Shown here in pieces: positions 51,966 to 60,135 of a stretch of 64,000 nucleotides of DNA. Within the stretch, counting starts at the first letter, position 1; each line of letters begins with the position of its first letter. The DNA is from Giardia muris. Lineage: Eukaryota > Fornicata > Diplomonadida > Hexamitidae. Position numbers and translations under genes: made by a program. Under the pieces are notes generated by a model. That model was not told where the DNA came from and searched no databases. It was given only the letters and a program-made list of their open reading frames with translations. Where the stretch lies: the NCBI GenBank assembly GCA_006247105.1, contig CM016925.1:2418001-2482000 (forward strand), written 5' to 3'.

Positions 51966-53124
51966 ATTTTAGAGAGATCTCAAAGGAGTCATCAACGCAG
52001 AACTCCCACCGTATGATGGCACCACGGCACAGGGGACACGTACGCTGGTCGAGCTGTACTAAGCGCTCAGCGCAAGCGAGGCAGGCGCAAGCATGGGCGC
52101 AAGGAGTGCATCGTGTGACCGCAATAGCGTTCAAACAAATGATACAGAGCCCAAGCTCACTTTCACGGTCCTTATACTTCTCGTTAACGATGTAATGAAG
52201 TCCGCCGACGGCTAGAAGGGCATGGAGCTCGGCATTCGGAGATGCCCTAGATAAGCGTTGTGTTGAACATGCTCCAGCATCAGATATCATGTACTCATAT
52301 GGCAAGAGAGCCTTGATTGTTGGCAAATGCTCTTGTGTAACTGCGTACATGAGGGCTGACCACGAACGTTCGTCAAGTGCTCCTGCCTCCAAAGGTGCAA
52401 GGAGGGGGACCAAGTGATCCATACAGTTTGCCGCCGCGTACATCAACGCGGTCCCTTGGTGCTTGTCTCGGCAACCACCCTCGACACTAAGCAGTTCTCG
52501 AACACATTCTAAGCTTCCAGAAGATGCGGCATACATGAGAGCAGTCTTCCCATGTACATCGCGTAAGGTTGCACCCTCAGATAAGGCCTGTAATAATGCC
52601 TTATGATCTCCAGCGGCAGCAGCCGCCATCAATGACGTCACTCCTAACGCTTCTCGCTCATATGGAATGAGTTTGTTCACGAGTGCTGCATTGCGGTTCA
52701 GACTCGCGTAAACGATGGCAGCGTTACCTTTTCGATCCAAATATCCAGCTTCTGCTCGAATAAGCTCATCTGGTGGGTCTTCGTTAAGGGCACTCGCCTG
52801 AATCAGGGCAGTCCACCCGCCATCATCAGTAAGCCCTGACTCCTGTTCCACAAGTAATTTTGTACACCGATTATGGCCAGTACGAGCCGCATACATGAGG
52901 GCTGTCCGTCCGAATATGTCACGCATCCGTACTTCCCGAAGGAGAGGCTCGATACATTGGGGTTGATCATGAATTACTGCATGCATGAGTGCAGTTAATA
53001 GCTGTGCGTTCTGTAGTCCAGCCTCGGAAGACGCTAGAGTTCGAACTCTTCCAACGTCCCCGGTTGCTGCGGCACGCATCAGCGCTGTATCGCCGCAGAG
53101 GGCAACGTACGGAGGCGCAGACAT
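51955..53124 (-). CDS. Ankyrin-RING protein, putative ubiquitin ligase
   Basis: A 389-residue protein. About nine ankyrin repeats run from residue 5 to 300 (GDTALMRAAATGDVGRVRTL; GRTALMYAARTGHNRCTKLL; GKTALMYAASSGSLECVREL). A C-terminal RING follows at about 335-375: CIIC, CTPCAHACACLAC, CPLCR. The C-x-H-x-C-x-C-x2-C spacing is that of the C3HC4 fingers of the XIAP/MULAN type. It is plausibly an E3 ligase whose ankyrins select substrates. The window also has an E2 and Rpn10. The start follows GTAAAATAGGAT; the 12-bp gap to the next gene and the 11-bp overlap with the previous one show how tightly the array is packed. Confidence 0.88.
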   Translation of the reverse strand: MSAPPYVALCGDTALMRAAATGDVGRVRTLASSEAGLQNAQLLTALMHAVIHDQPQCIEPLLREVRMRDIFGRTALMYAARTGHNRCTKLLVEQESGLTDDGGWTALIQASALNEDPPDELIRAEAGYLDRKGNAAIVYASLNRNAALVNKLIPYEREALGVTSLMAAAAAGDHKALLQALSEGATLRDVHGKTALMYAASSGSLECVRELLSVEGGCRDKHQGTALMYAAANCMDHLVPLLAPLEAGALDERSWSALMYAVTQEHLPTIKALLPYEYMISDAGACSTQRLSRASPNAELHALLAVGGLHYIVNEKYKDRESELGLCIICLNAIAVTRCTPCAHACACLACAERLVQLDQRTCPLCRGAIIRWEFCVDDSFEISLKYES

Positions 53125-53136
53125 ATCCTATTTTAC

Positions 53137-56100
53137 TCAGGAGCTAGCACACGAATCAAGAAGGTTACGGATCTCGATGGTCTTTGCGTAGTCGCGGGCG
53201 GAGAGTCCCTCGGCGTTGACCATACCGACCTCCTTATGGAGGAGCAGGTGGACGCAGTCCATATGGCCCTCATGAGCGGCGAGCATAAGCGCCGTCAGCC
53301 CTGCACCCTCACCGCTCTGGTCGCCTCTCGTTGCCATCCCACCCTCCATCTCGACGAGGAGCTCGACAACGTCTGCATTCCCGTTACATGCTGCGTCCAT
53401 GAGGGCAGTCGTCCCGAGAGCGGTCGTGAGACGCGCCTCCCGAGCGATGAGCGCACGGACGAGCTCCGTGCAACCCTTCTGGGCCGCGTACATGAGAGCA
53501 CTCCTGCCGTCGGCGTCCTGGAGTCCCGCTTGGTATCCGATGTACTTCCAGGCGCGCACGACGTCTCCATCCTCCGCAGCCTCCATGAGCTCGGTCTTAC
53601 GGCCACCACCCGTCGGGACACACGACATGTCCATATTGCTGTGCTTCGAGAGGATGGTCTGGGCCGAGAGGTGAGGAGCAGTGAGAGACAGGGAGAGGAA
53701 GCGCGTGTTCGGACCCGGGCGGTTAGCCTTCTCCGTGATGTTGTACTCGCGGATCGACGTCCCCGCGTTTTGTGTCGAGGTCAGTGACCCAACATCGGGC
53801 GAGTACTTGAAGTTGTCGACACGCCCGGAGCCCGAAAGCCCATTGCTCGACGCCCGCATCTTCTTGTTTGCTGCCTTAAGTGACGCGAGAGCAGAGGTGT
53901 CCTTCTTCCCAGAGCGGGAGCGACCATTATAGTCTGGGAACAGACTCTTTGTCTCAGGTCTAAGTCCGGTTCCAGACTTCTCGGCCATCTTGCTGGTAAC
54001 CGCAATCTGACTCTCTGTGAGACCCTTCCCAGTCGCCTCGAACAAGGCAACCGTCTTCTCCAGGATGTTGACCTTGTCTTGAAGCTCCGAGACCTGGCGC
54101 ATCAAGTTCTCATTCTCGCTCCCAAGTCCCTCCAGCTCCGCTTCCTTGAGCGCAAGCTCGTTCCGTACTTGCTCGAGCTCAACAGCCCCGCCAACGTACT
54201 CATCCGAGCGGCTCCGAAGCTCCGTGATAACCGTTGCCTGATCCAAAGCCTGCTGCTGGACCTCTTCGAAACGCCTGGCATAACTCACAAGCTCTTCGGC
54301 CTTAAGGTCAAGCTGGGACTGCATTTCAACGCTCTCGTCGCGATACCTCTGGCATTCCGCGGTGAGATCCTGATTCGCTTGTTCAAGCTCGACGAGGCGC
54401 TGCTGCAGATCGATGAGATCGTCAGGCGTGCCCTTATGAGCTGCCCCTTCTGCTCCCTCCGCAGCCTCAAGAAGGCGTTCCTCAAGGGTAAGGATACGCT
54501 CCTCAAGGTTGATCTTCTCCGTACGAGCGGCCGTGAGCTCGTCCTGGTACGTAAGAGCCTGCTGTGTTATTGACTCGAGGGCATTCTCAAGCTCGTTCTT
54601 CGCCTCACGAGCACTTATCATCTCAGCATGCATAACATCGAGCTTGTCGTTCAAACGGTCAACCTCGTCACGAAGCATGCGCTCTCCCGACCGGGAGCAA
54701 GATTGCGCAAGAGGAGACGTACCTTGCCGTGGGTTCTCATGGCGCTCCCGTTCCTCCTCGCGGAGACGCCGCTCCTCCTGAGCGGCGGCGTATTTCGCCG
54801 CGGGGCTTGAGATGCTCGACATCTTCGCAATGTCTGCGCGCGCCTCCGTAAGCGCATGGGAAAGGCTCCGGATACGCTCTTCATACGTCTGCCTATCTCC
54901 CTCAAAGGCAGCAACCTTCGCCAGTAGCTTCGCGTTCTCCTGCACTAGGCCCGAGATCTCAACATCCTCGGTCGCGTTCTCGATGAAGGCCTGGCTCACA
55001 CCGGGTCTGGGAGGCGGGCTCAGCGGATGCTTCTCATCAGCATCTGCCTTTGCCGTCGGAGCAGCTGCCATGAAAACCTCAGTCGCAGGCGATGCCGCAC
55101 GCTGAGACAAACCTCGAGTACTCGGTTTCTTCGCCATCAGCTCAGAAAGCTCGTGGACCTGTCCCAAAGTATCTGCATACTTCTGCTCGAGAAGACGCTT
55201 ATCGCGCGTCGCATGCTCAAGGTCGACGTAGAGAGCGGCAACGTGCTTCTGGAGTGCATTCAGGAGGTTTGCGTCACGCAGATTTGAGGCACTCTTGAAC
55301 TTGTCCAGCAGACTGATGAAATCAGGATGTTTGCTGAGTGCCTGGGTCTCGGCCGCGGTCGGAGGAGCGCCAATCTGAGGGATAGACTCTTGAGGGGCAC
55401 GCGAAACGGCCAGAGACTGACCCGCAGACGACGGCGCGTGTGGAATCACCGAGCTCGAGGCAGTTATGCCAGAGACACTGCAGGACATATTCATTCCCTG
55501 GGACGCACCCTCCGCAATGGCATTTGCAGCGTTCGCCGCCTTGTGATGCGCCAGAACCGCATTCTGGGAGACCGATGTGACGATCGCGTTCACGCCCTGG
55601 AAGGAGCTTCGTGGAGGAGCACCATGCCTGTTACTGGGCGGGGAGCGGATGACGTTGTTTGCGTTCACGGAATAGTTCGGAGCTTGGTTGACATTGACCG
55701 CAGGGTTGCGCTTGCGGAGCCCCGTAACATTGAGCGGCTGAGCAGACCTCGCACGGATCTCGTTCCGGTTCAGAGTCGCGTTCATAGGCGTGCTCCCGCT
55801 ACGAGTCGGGGAGACGGACACGCGGACCGGCTGAGCCACAGCCTGCGCCTCGGCGGCGAGTTTCTGCTGGAAGGAGCGATACGCGATCTGGAGATATGAT
55901 AAGAAGTCCTGCTTTCCAGACTGTTCTGCAAGGTCCAGCGCCTGCATCAGATCCTCCTGGCGCGTGTTGCAGTGCTCAACGAGGACACGAAGACAGTCCA
56001 TGTGGTCGAACATGATGCAGTAATCGAAAGCCGTGTATCCAGACGGGTCGCGCTCCATCGGGAACTCCGGGGCCAGAAGCTGGCACATCTTGAGCGAGCC

Positions 56101-56424
56101 GCACTCCGCGGCGATCATAAGGGCGTTGCGCCCGTCCTTGTAATAGATCATCTTCTCGAGGGGCACGAGTAGGCGGCACGCCTCGACATGATCGAGCTGG
56201 GCGCCAATGAGGAGCGCTGTCTCGTCTGCCTTGTTGACTAGGCCCGCCTCCTGAAGGGATAAAATCTCGACCATCTCGGGGTCGTTTAGGCGGACCGCGA
56301 CCATGAGCCCAGTGTCCTGGATGGCGTTGCGGACGCCCTTGCAGATCGGGAGGAGCTCCCGAACGCGGCGGTAGTTGCGCTCTGCGATCGCCGCGAACCA
56401 CTCTGCGCTATCGGGCGTCACCAT
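53137..56424 (-). CDS. Ankyrin repeat protein (Protein 21.1-like) 3, long coiled coil
   Basis: A 1095-residue protein with the same ankyrin-coil-ankyrin plan as the gene at 49917 but longer. The first ankyrin block is at about 30-190 (DTGLMVAVRLNDPEMVEILS; GRNALMIAAECGSLKMCQLL). Next comes a disordered basic stretch (SVSPTRSGSTPMNATLNRNEI). Coiled coil covers about 390-830 with an Arg/Glu-rich core (AAAQEERRLREEERERHENP), and the C-terminal ankyrins about 955-1090 (GRSALMYAAQKGCTELVRAL; GTTALMDAACNGNADVVELL; GLTALMLAAHEGHMDCVHLL). Third-codon GC is higher than in the rest of the array, consistent with higher expression. The start follows CTAAAAAAAGAA. Confidence 0.88.
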   Translation of the reverse strand: MVTPDSAEWFAAIAERNYRRVRELLPICKGVRNAIQDTGLMVAVRLNDPEMVEILSLQEAGLVNKADETALLIGAQLDHVEACRLLVPLEKMIYYKDGRNALMIAAECGSLKMCQLLAPEFPMERDPSGYTAFDYCIMFDHMDCLRVLVEHCNTRQEDLMQALDLAEQSGKQDFLSYLQIAYRSFQQKLAAEAQAVAQPVRVSVSPTRSGSTPMNATLNRNEIRARSAQPLNVTGLRKRNPAVNVNQAPNYSVNANNVIRSPPSNRHGAPPRSSFQGVNAIVTSVSQNAVLAHHKAANAANAIAEGASQGMNMSCSVSGITASSSVIPHAPSSAGQSLAVSRAPQESIPQIGAPPTAAETQALSKHPDFISLLDKFKSASNLRDANLLNALQKHVAALYVDLEHATRDKRLLEQKYADTLGQVHELSELMAKKPSTRGLSQRAASPATEVFMAAAPTAKADADEKHPLSPPPRPGVSQAFIENATEDVEISGLVQENAKLLAKVAAFEGDRQTYEERIRSLSHALTEARADIAKMSSISSPAAKYAAAQEERRLREEERERHENPRQGTSPLAQSCSRSGERMLRDEVDRLNDKLDVMHAEMISAREAKNELENALESITQQALTYQDELTAARTEKINLEERILTLEERLLEAAEGAEGAAHKGTPDDLIDLQQRLVELEQANQDLTAECQRYRDESVEMQSQLDLKAEELVSYARRFEEVQQQALDQATVITELRSRSDEYVGGAVELEQVRNELALKEAELEGLGSENENLMRQVSELQDKVNILEKTVALFEATGKGLTESQIAVTSKMAEKSGTGLRPETKSLFPDYNGRSRSGKKDTSALASLKAANKKMRASSNGLSGSGRVDNFKYSPDVGSLTSTQNAGTSIREYNITEKANRPGPNTRFLSLSLTAPHLSAQTILSKHSNMDMSCVPTGGGRKTELMEAAEDGDVVRAWKYIGYQAGLQDADGRSALMYAAQKGCTELVRALIAREARLTTALGTTALMDAACNGNADVVELLVEMEGGMATRGDQSGEGAGLTALMLAAHEGHMDCVHLLLHKEVGMVNAEGLSARDYAKTIEIRNLLDSCASS

Positions 56425-56478
56425 TTCTTTTTTTAGAATCCGCGCTTTGGGGAGAAGGAACTAAACCCTTTTACCAGC

Positions 56479-58455
56479 TCAAATATAGAGAGCTAAGACG
56501 GCCTGAGCCTCCTCCGACGACGCATACCTGGGTATCTCCTCCTTATGCTGAGTGACCAGGGTCGCCTCGCGAGGTGCAAGAATACGGAGACATCCGACGA
56601 AGTTGTTCTGGGCGGCGATGCGTGCGGCACAGAACCCGTCACCATAGGGACTCCGGGCGTTGCAGGTGAGTCCCGCCTCCTTGTCAAGGAGGAGGGCAAC
56701 GATATCCTCGTCATTGAGCGCCGCAGCGCTCATCAGGGCCGTCCATCCGTCCTCCATCTGCATTCCAGCTTCAGTCACCATCAGGATGGCGGCGGCGTCC
56801 GGATAGCTGTTCCCGACGGCATGCATGAGGGCGGTCCCACCATTCGGTAGAGTCATTCCGGCTTCAAGAGGGGCTAGGATACGAATGATGTCGCAATGCC
56901 CTCGTTCCGCTGCGTACATGAGTGCGGTCTTCCCAGTCACGTCTCGATGCTTGGCTAAGGTAAGTGCCAACAGACGAACCGTTTTGAGGTCTCCAGTCGA
57001 TGCAGCTTGCATTAATCGAGTGAACCCAGGCTGCCCTACGGAGATAGCGGCTTGTGGGGGTACCGTTGCGAGGTTAGTGACAGAGAGCGCGTCTGAAGAG
57101 GCGACGCTCTCCTTGCTCACGGTGCTCATGCTCGTGTCGTACGTCGTATTGCTTGCGTGAGTGAGCGATTGGGACCGTTGGGGAGGCTCTCTTGTCACAG
57201 GTGGGGCGGTAGTCTCACGAGTAAGGACTTCACGAGCTTTGATGAGAGCTGGGCTTTGTGAGAAACGAGACTCATGATCGTTCCCGGCTTCCTTTGTAGT
57301 GTTAGTGGTACTTGTGGTGGTGGTGGCCGTCGAGAGCATATCAGAATCGTCACAAGCGGGTGCGGAAAGACGACTCATTGTCACGACTGGTGCATCTGTT
57401 CCAGGAGGAGATCGGTCCTCATCGATGGATGGCAAATCATAGGCACTTGGCATGTCGGCCGGTTGCGCCTCGATGCACGCCGACGGGCCGTTCCGAGGCG
57501 AGACGGATTCGTTAAGCGAGGCAGTAACGGAATTGGAATTGCTGAAGGGGACGATGAAGTCCCGAGCTTGAGCGACCTCCTCCATGACCATATCCTTCCG
57601 AGCTAGCAGCTCACGGATCCGAGCCACATCTTCCTGGTATTTATCTTGCATACGCTGTACCGCCTGACCATGAAGCGACTGCATCATGCTTGGAACCTCT
57701 GTGGAACGGCTCTCAGGAATAGGGCGTGGCCTGGGTGGAATGTGTTGCGTAGGTACTTGATGGACCGGATTGGTATGGACAGGTATGGAACCTTTGGCTC
57801 CCATGGTCCCTGCCCCCACCCCTGATGCATATAACGAGCCCTCCATCTGTGGAAAGCGTACAGTAGGGCAGTTATATGTCTGAGTGATCCTATTAGAAAG
57901 AAGACGGTTCTTGGCATCAAGCAGTATATCGACCAGGTCCTCGGCCAATCCCAGCCGGTCTGCAAAGGCTATCGCTATGTCGATCTCGCTGATACCTACG
58001 TGATTCCCAGTCAAGACGACGGCCAGACACTCTGGGGCATCTCCCAGAAGAGCATGCTCGAGCGCCGAGTTTCCATCATAGTCGCGTTCCAGACGATAGA
58101 AGGGCATGAGGGCGTATAGAGCATTGGGCTTGGCGAGCCTAGCAGCTAAGTGAAAGGGATTCATCCCGTTTTCTACGAGAAGACCGCTCTCGAAGGGAGC
58201 AAGGATTCTGCAAAGCACTATGCTATCCCGCTCAACGGCAACGTGTATTGCAGCCTTTCCGCTATAGTCGCGGCGTCCAGCCTCGCATCCCACGAGGCGA
58301 GAGACGACATTGATGCTGTCGTTGTATGCGGCAAGCATCAGTGCGGTCTCACCCATCCCATTCGTCGCACCGGCGAGGACCTCGAGGTTCTGGGTGATGA
58401 ACCTATCGTCATCAAAGGTGGCTGCCGAAAACCAACTCTCCAAAGGACTACACAT
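56479..58455 (-). CDS. Ankyrin repeat protein (Protein 21.1-like) 4
   Basis: A 658-residue protein. The N-terminal ankyrin block is at about 30-190 (GETALMLAAYNDSINVVSRL; GKAAIHVAVERDSIVLCRIL). The linker has Pro/Arg-rich segments (IPPRPRPIPES) and Thr-rich low complexity (ATTTTSTTNTTKEA). The C-terminal ankyrins lie at about 480-655 (GKTALMYAAERGHCDIIRIL; GGTALMHAVGNSYPDAAAIL; GWTALMSAAALNDEDIVALL). A short helix near residue 270 could dimerise. The ATG lies 11 bp from the divergent start at 58467 (CCCAAAAAG context). It is the first gene of the five-gene minus-strand array. Confidence 0.86.
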   Translation of the reverse strand: MCSPLESWFSAATFDDDRFITQNLEVLAGATNGMGETALMLAAYNDSINVVSRLVGCEAGRRDYSGKAAIHVAVERDSIVLCRILAPFESGLLVENGMNPFHLAARLAKPNALYALMPFYRLERDYDGNSALEHALLGDAPECLAVVLTGNHVGISEIDIAIAFADRLGLAEDLVDILLDAKNRLLSNRITQTYNCPTVRFPQMEGSLYASGVGAGTMGAKGSIPVHTNPVHQVPTQHIPPRPRPIPESRSTEVPSMMQSLHGQAVQRMQDKYQEDVARIRELLARKDMVMEEVAQARDFIVPFSNSNSVTASLNESVSPRNGPSACIEAQPADMPSAYDLPSIDEDRSPPGTDAPVVTMSRLSAPACDDSDMLSTATTTTSTTNTTKEAGNDHESRFSQSPALIKAREVLTRETTAPPVTREPPQRSQSLTHASNTTYDTSMSTVSKESVASSDALSVTNLATVPPQAAISVGQPGFTRLMQAASTGDLKTVRLLALTLAKHRDVTGKTALMYAAERGHCDIIRILAPLEAGMTLPNGGTALMHAVGNSYPDAAAILMVTEAGMQMEDGWTALMSAAALNDEDIVALLLDKEAGLTCNARSPYGDGFCAARIAAQNNFVGCLRILAPREATLVTQHKEEIPRYASSEEAQAVLALYI

Positions 58456-58466
58456 CTTTTTGGGAA
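58456..58466. promoter_or_regulatory. Bidirectional promoter interval (11 bp)
   Basis: Eleven bases between the ankyrin gene ATG (minus) and the coiled-coil ATG (plus): CTTTTTGGGAA. A/T-rich on the minus-gene side. Confidence 0.6.
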
Positions 58467-59021
58467 ATGTCGGATGCGGAGGAATGCATTAGAAGCTTAG
58501 CTCAGAAGCTTGCTGAAGCACAGAAACGGATTCAGGAGTTGGAGCTATGCGTCGAGGAGCGGACCGTCGAGGTCGAGAGTATGCGTTCGAAGATAGGGTG
58601 TTTGACTACTACTCCTTTGGAAACAACGAGGAACCTTCAGGATGAATTACCAACGAGTCCATCATATGGGTGTGAGAGTTGTCTACTTCTTCAAGAGCAA
58701 TTATCAAAGCTTCGAGCATTTGTTCTTCAAACTGATATGACTGCAAGAGAAGATATTAAGGTCGTTACTGATGTAGCATGTCAAACGGAGGAGATGACAA
58801 GTGTTCCAGATACTATGGGATTGAAAAGGAAGGAGGTTCTTCTATATCTTCTCGGGACTGTTAATAAGAGATATGGAAGTCTACCGGAATACATTCGTAA
58901 TAACGTGGAAACTCCAACCTTTGCAGATGGACTTAGGTGTATAGTGGCAGGGGGGAGCATCGACGACGTCCCCAATAAGGCCTTCAGAAGCCGGTTCCTT
59001 AGCCTGTTAAAGGGTGCATGA
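58467..59021 (+). CDS. Small coiled-coil protein
   Basis: A 184-residue protein. The N-terminal 45 residues are a leucine-zipper-like helix (RSLAQKLAEAQKRIQELELC). The middle is polar with CESC and ACQTEE elements, and a compact helical C-terminus runs from about 125 to 182 (KRKEVLLYLLGTVNKRYGSL). The CQTEE/CQT type of element also occurs in the gene at 20568 (SLAVQTDG), so a distant relation is possible. No family is recognised. It diverges from the ankyrin gene across 11 bp. Confidence 0.6.
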   Translation: MSDAEECIRSLAQKLAEAQKRIQELELCVEERTVEVESMRSKIGCLTTTPLETTRNLQDELPTSPSYGCESCLLLQEQLSKLRAFVLQTDMTAREDIKVVTDVACQTEEMTSVPDTMGLKRKEVLLYLLGTVNKRYGSLPEYIRNNVETPTFADGLRCIVAGGSIDDVPNKAFRSRFLSLLKGA

Positions 59022-59073
59022 AGTTTTCTAGTACAACCGTTGATAATTATCTAGCATTACCGGTATAGATAAA

Positions 59074-59358
59074 ATGATCCTAGGTGGTTGGCGTCAATGT
59101 ACTGCCTCCGACATCCGTCCCGAGGTCCTCGACGTCGTCAAGAAGAAGCTAGATGAGTTGCACCCCGGAGTCACCATCGCCGAGATTCTACAGTGCGGTA
59201 CTCAAGTCGTCCGCGGACTCAACACCATGCTATTCACTCGCCTATCCAACGCCATGCATTACGTGACCGTCGTCTGGTTCGACCTCGGCAGTTACCAGCT
59301 CACGTATTGCGAGCAGTATACTGGTGACCCCAATGCATTTATATGGCCTCCGAAATAA
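59074..59358 (+). CDS. Stefin-type (type 1) cystatin, cysteine protease inhibitor
   Basis: A 94-residue protein matching stefins. Gly-Gly lies at 4-5 (LGGW), a helix follows (DIRPEVLDVVKKKLDEL), and the diagnostic first hairpin QVVRG is at 44-48. A beta sheet follows, ending QLTYCEQYTG. The second hairpin Pro-Trp of secreted cystatins is absent, as in stefins, and there is no signal peptide, so it is probably cytosolic. The family blocks papain-like proteases by wedging QVVxG into the active cleft. The ATG follows TATAGATAAA. Its TAA is immediately followed by the ATG of the next gene. Confidence 0.88.
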   Translation: MILGGWRQCTASDIRPEVLDVVKKKLDELHPGVTIAEILQCGTQVVRGLNTMLFTRLSNAMHYVTVVWFDLGSYQLTYCEQYTGDPNAFIWPPK

Positions 59359-60135
59359 ATGCAGTCTTTCACGGATCGATTGGCATTCCTCCTCAAGAAG
59401 GACGGACACGACTTCCCCACCAACGAGAGCTTCAAGTGCGACGGGCGCTCCATCACCTACCTCAACCTCTTCGCGATCTACGCTCACACCCTAAGGAATA
59501 GTCATTTTATCAAGTGGCGTCTCGTCGCTGATAAGCTTGGTGTCAGCCGGCGTGCCACTAGCGCCAGCACCATCTTGAAGCAGAAGTTCGAACGTTACCT
59601 CTCCCCTTACTTGGGAATCCTCATGACCGAATTTCCAGATCTTTACTCAGAAGAACGTATTTCTCAAATTAAGAAGGTTGTTTCGGGCGCAGACTCTCCC
59701 GACACGAGCAACGATCACACCGAGGTCGTCACTAGAGGGAAACGCATCGATGGCCCAGAAAAGAATAGGCTAAAGTGCTTCGTCTCTCGTGGTGGACACT
59801 TCCCTCCAGAGATCTTACGAGAACTCGCCTCTAGACACCCTAACCTCAGCACCCTTGAATTGGAAGGCTTATGTAGAGTGGAAAACGTTACTGATACGTT
59901 AGGAAGGTTTCGCTCATTATCACATCTTCATCTTGGTCACTTAAGACGCGAATGTATACCTCAGGTCTTCAAGGAGTTTGGCTCCAGGCTCTCTTCCTTC
60001 ACAGTATGCACCTGCGATTGCATGGGGAAGCCATTCCTCTCCTTATATGGCGGCTCTTCAAGCGGTAGCTTAAACTCCTCTATGTCGCGACAAATCCTCT
60101 CAATGAGTGGGAGCTGCTATAACAAGTACGTCTGA
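59359..60135 (+). CDS. ARID-like DNA-binding protein
   Basis: A 258-residue protein. Residues about 3-85 fit an ARID fold: FTDRLAFLLKKDG, then ITYLNLFAIYAHTLRNSHFIKWRLVADKLG, then SASTILKQKFERYLSPYL. The helix order and the LxLFxIYxxV...KWxxVAxxL...LKxxYexYL pattern are those of AT-rich interaction domains. ARID transcription factors have been described in Giardia. The C-terminal half has leucine-rich-like lines (LSTLELEGLCRV; LSHLHLGHLRRE) and ends in a Ser/Gly-rich tail. The ATG abuts the stop of the cystatin gene with no spacer, so its initiator AAATAA lies in that gene. It ends tail to tail with the next gene with no gap. Confidence 0.72.
   Translation: MQSFTDRLAFLLKKDGHDFPTNESFKCDGRSITYLNLFAIYAHTLRNSHFIKWRLVADKLGVSRRATSASTILKQKFERYLSPYLGILMTEFPDLYSEERISQIKKVVSGADSPDTSNDHTEVVTRGKRIDGPEKNRLKCFVSRGGHFPPEILRELASRHPNLSTLELEGLCRVENVTDTLGRFRSLSHLHLGHLRRECIPQVFKEFGSRLSSFTVCTCDCMGKPFLSLYGGSSSGSLNSSMSRQILSMSGSCYNKYV

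Noticed and set aside
55327..55899. 190-codon plus-strand frame within the ankyrin gene at 53137
   Set aside because: Arg/His/Gly-rich shadow of a GC-rich coding strand; no start context and no resemblance to a protein family.
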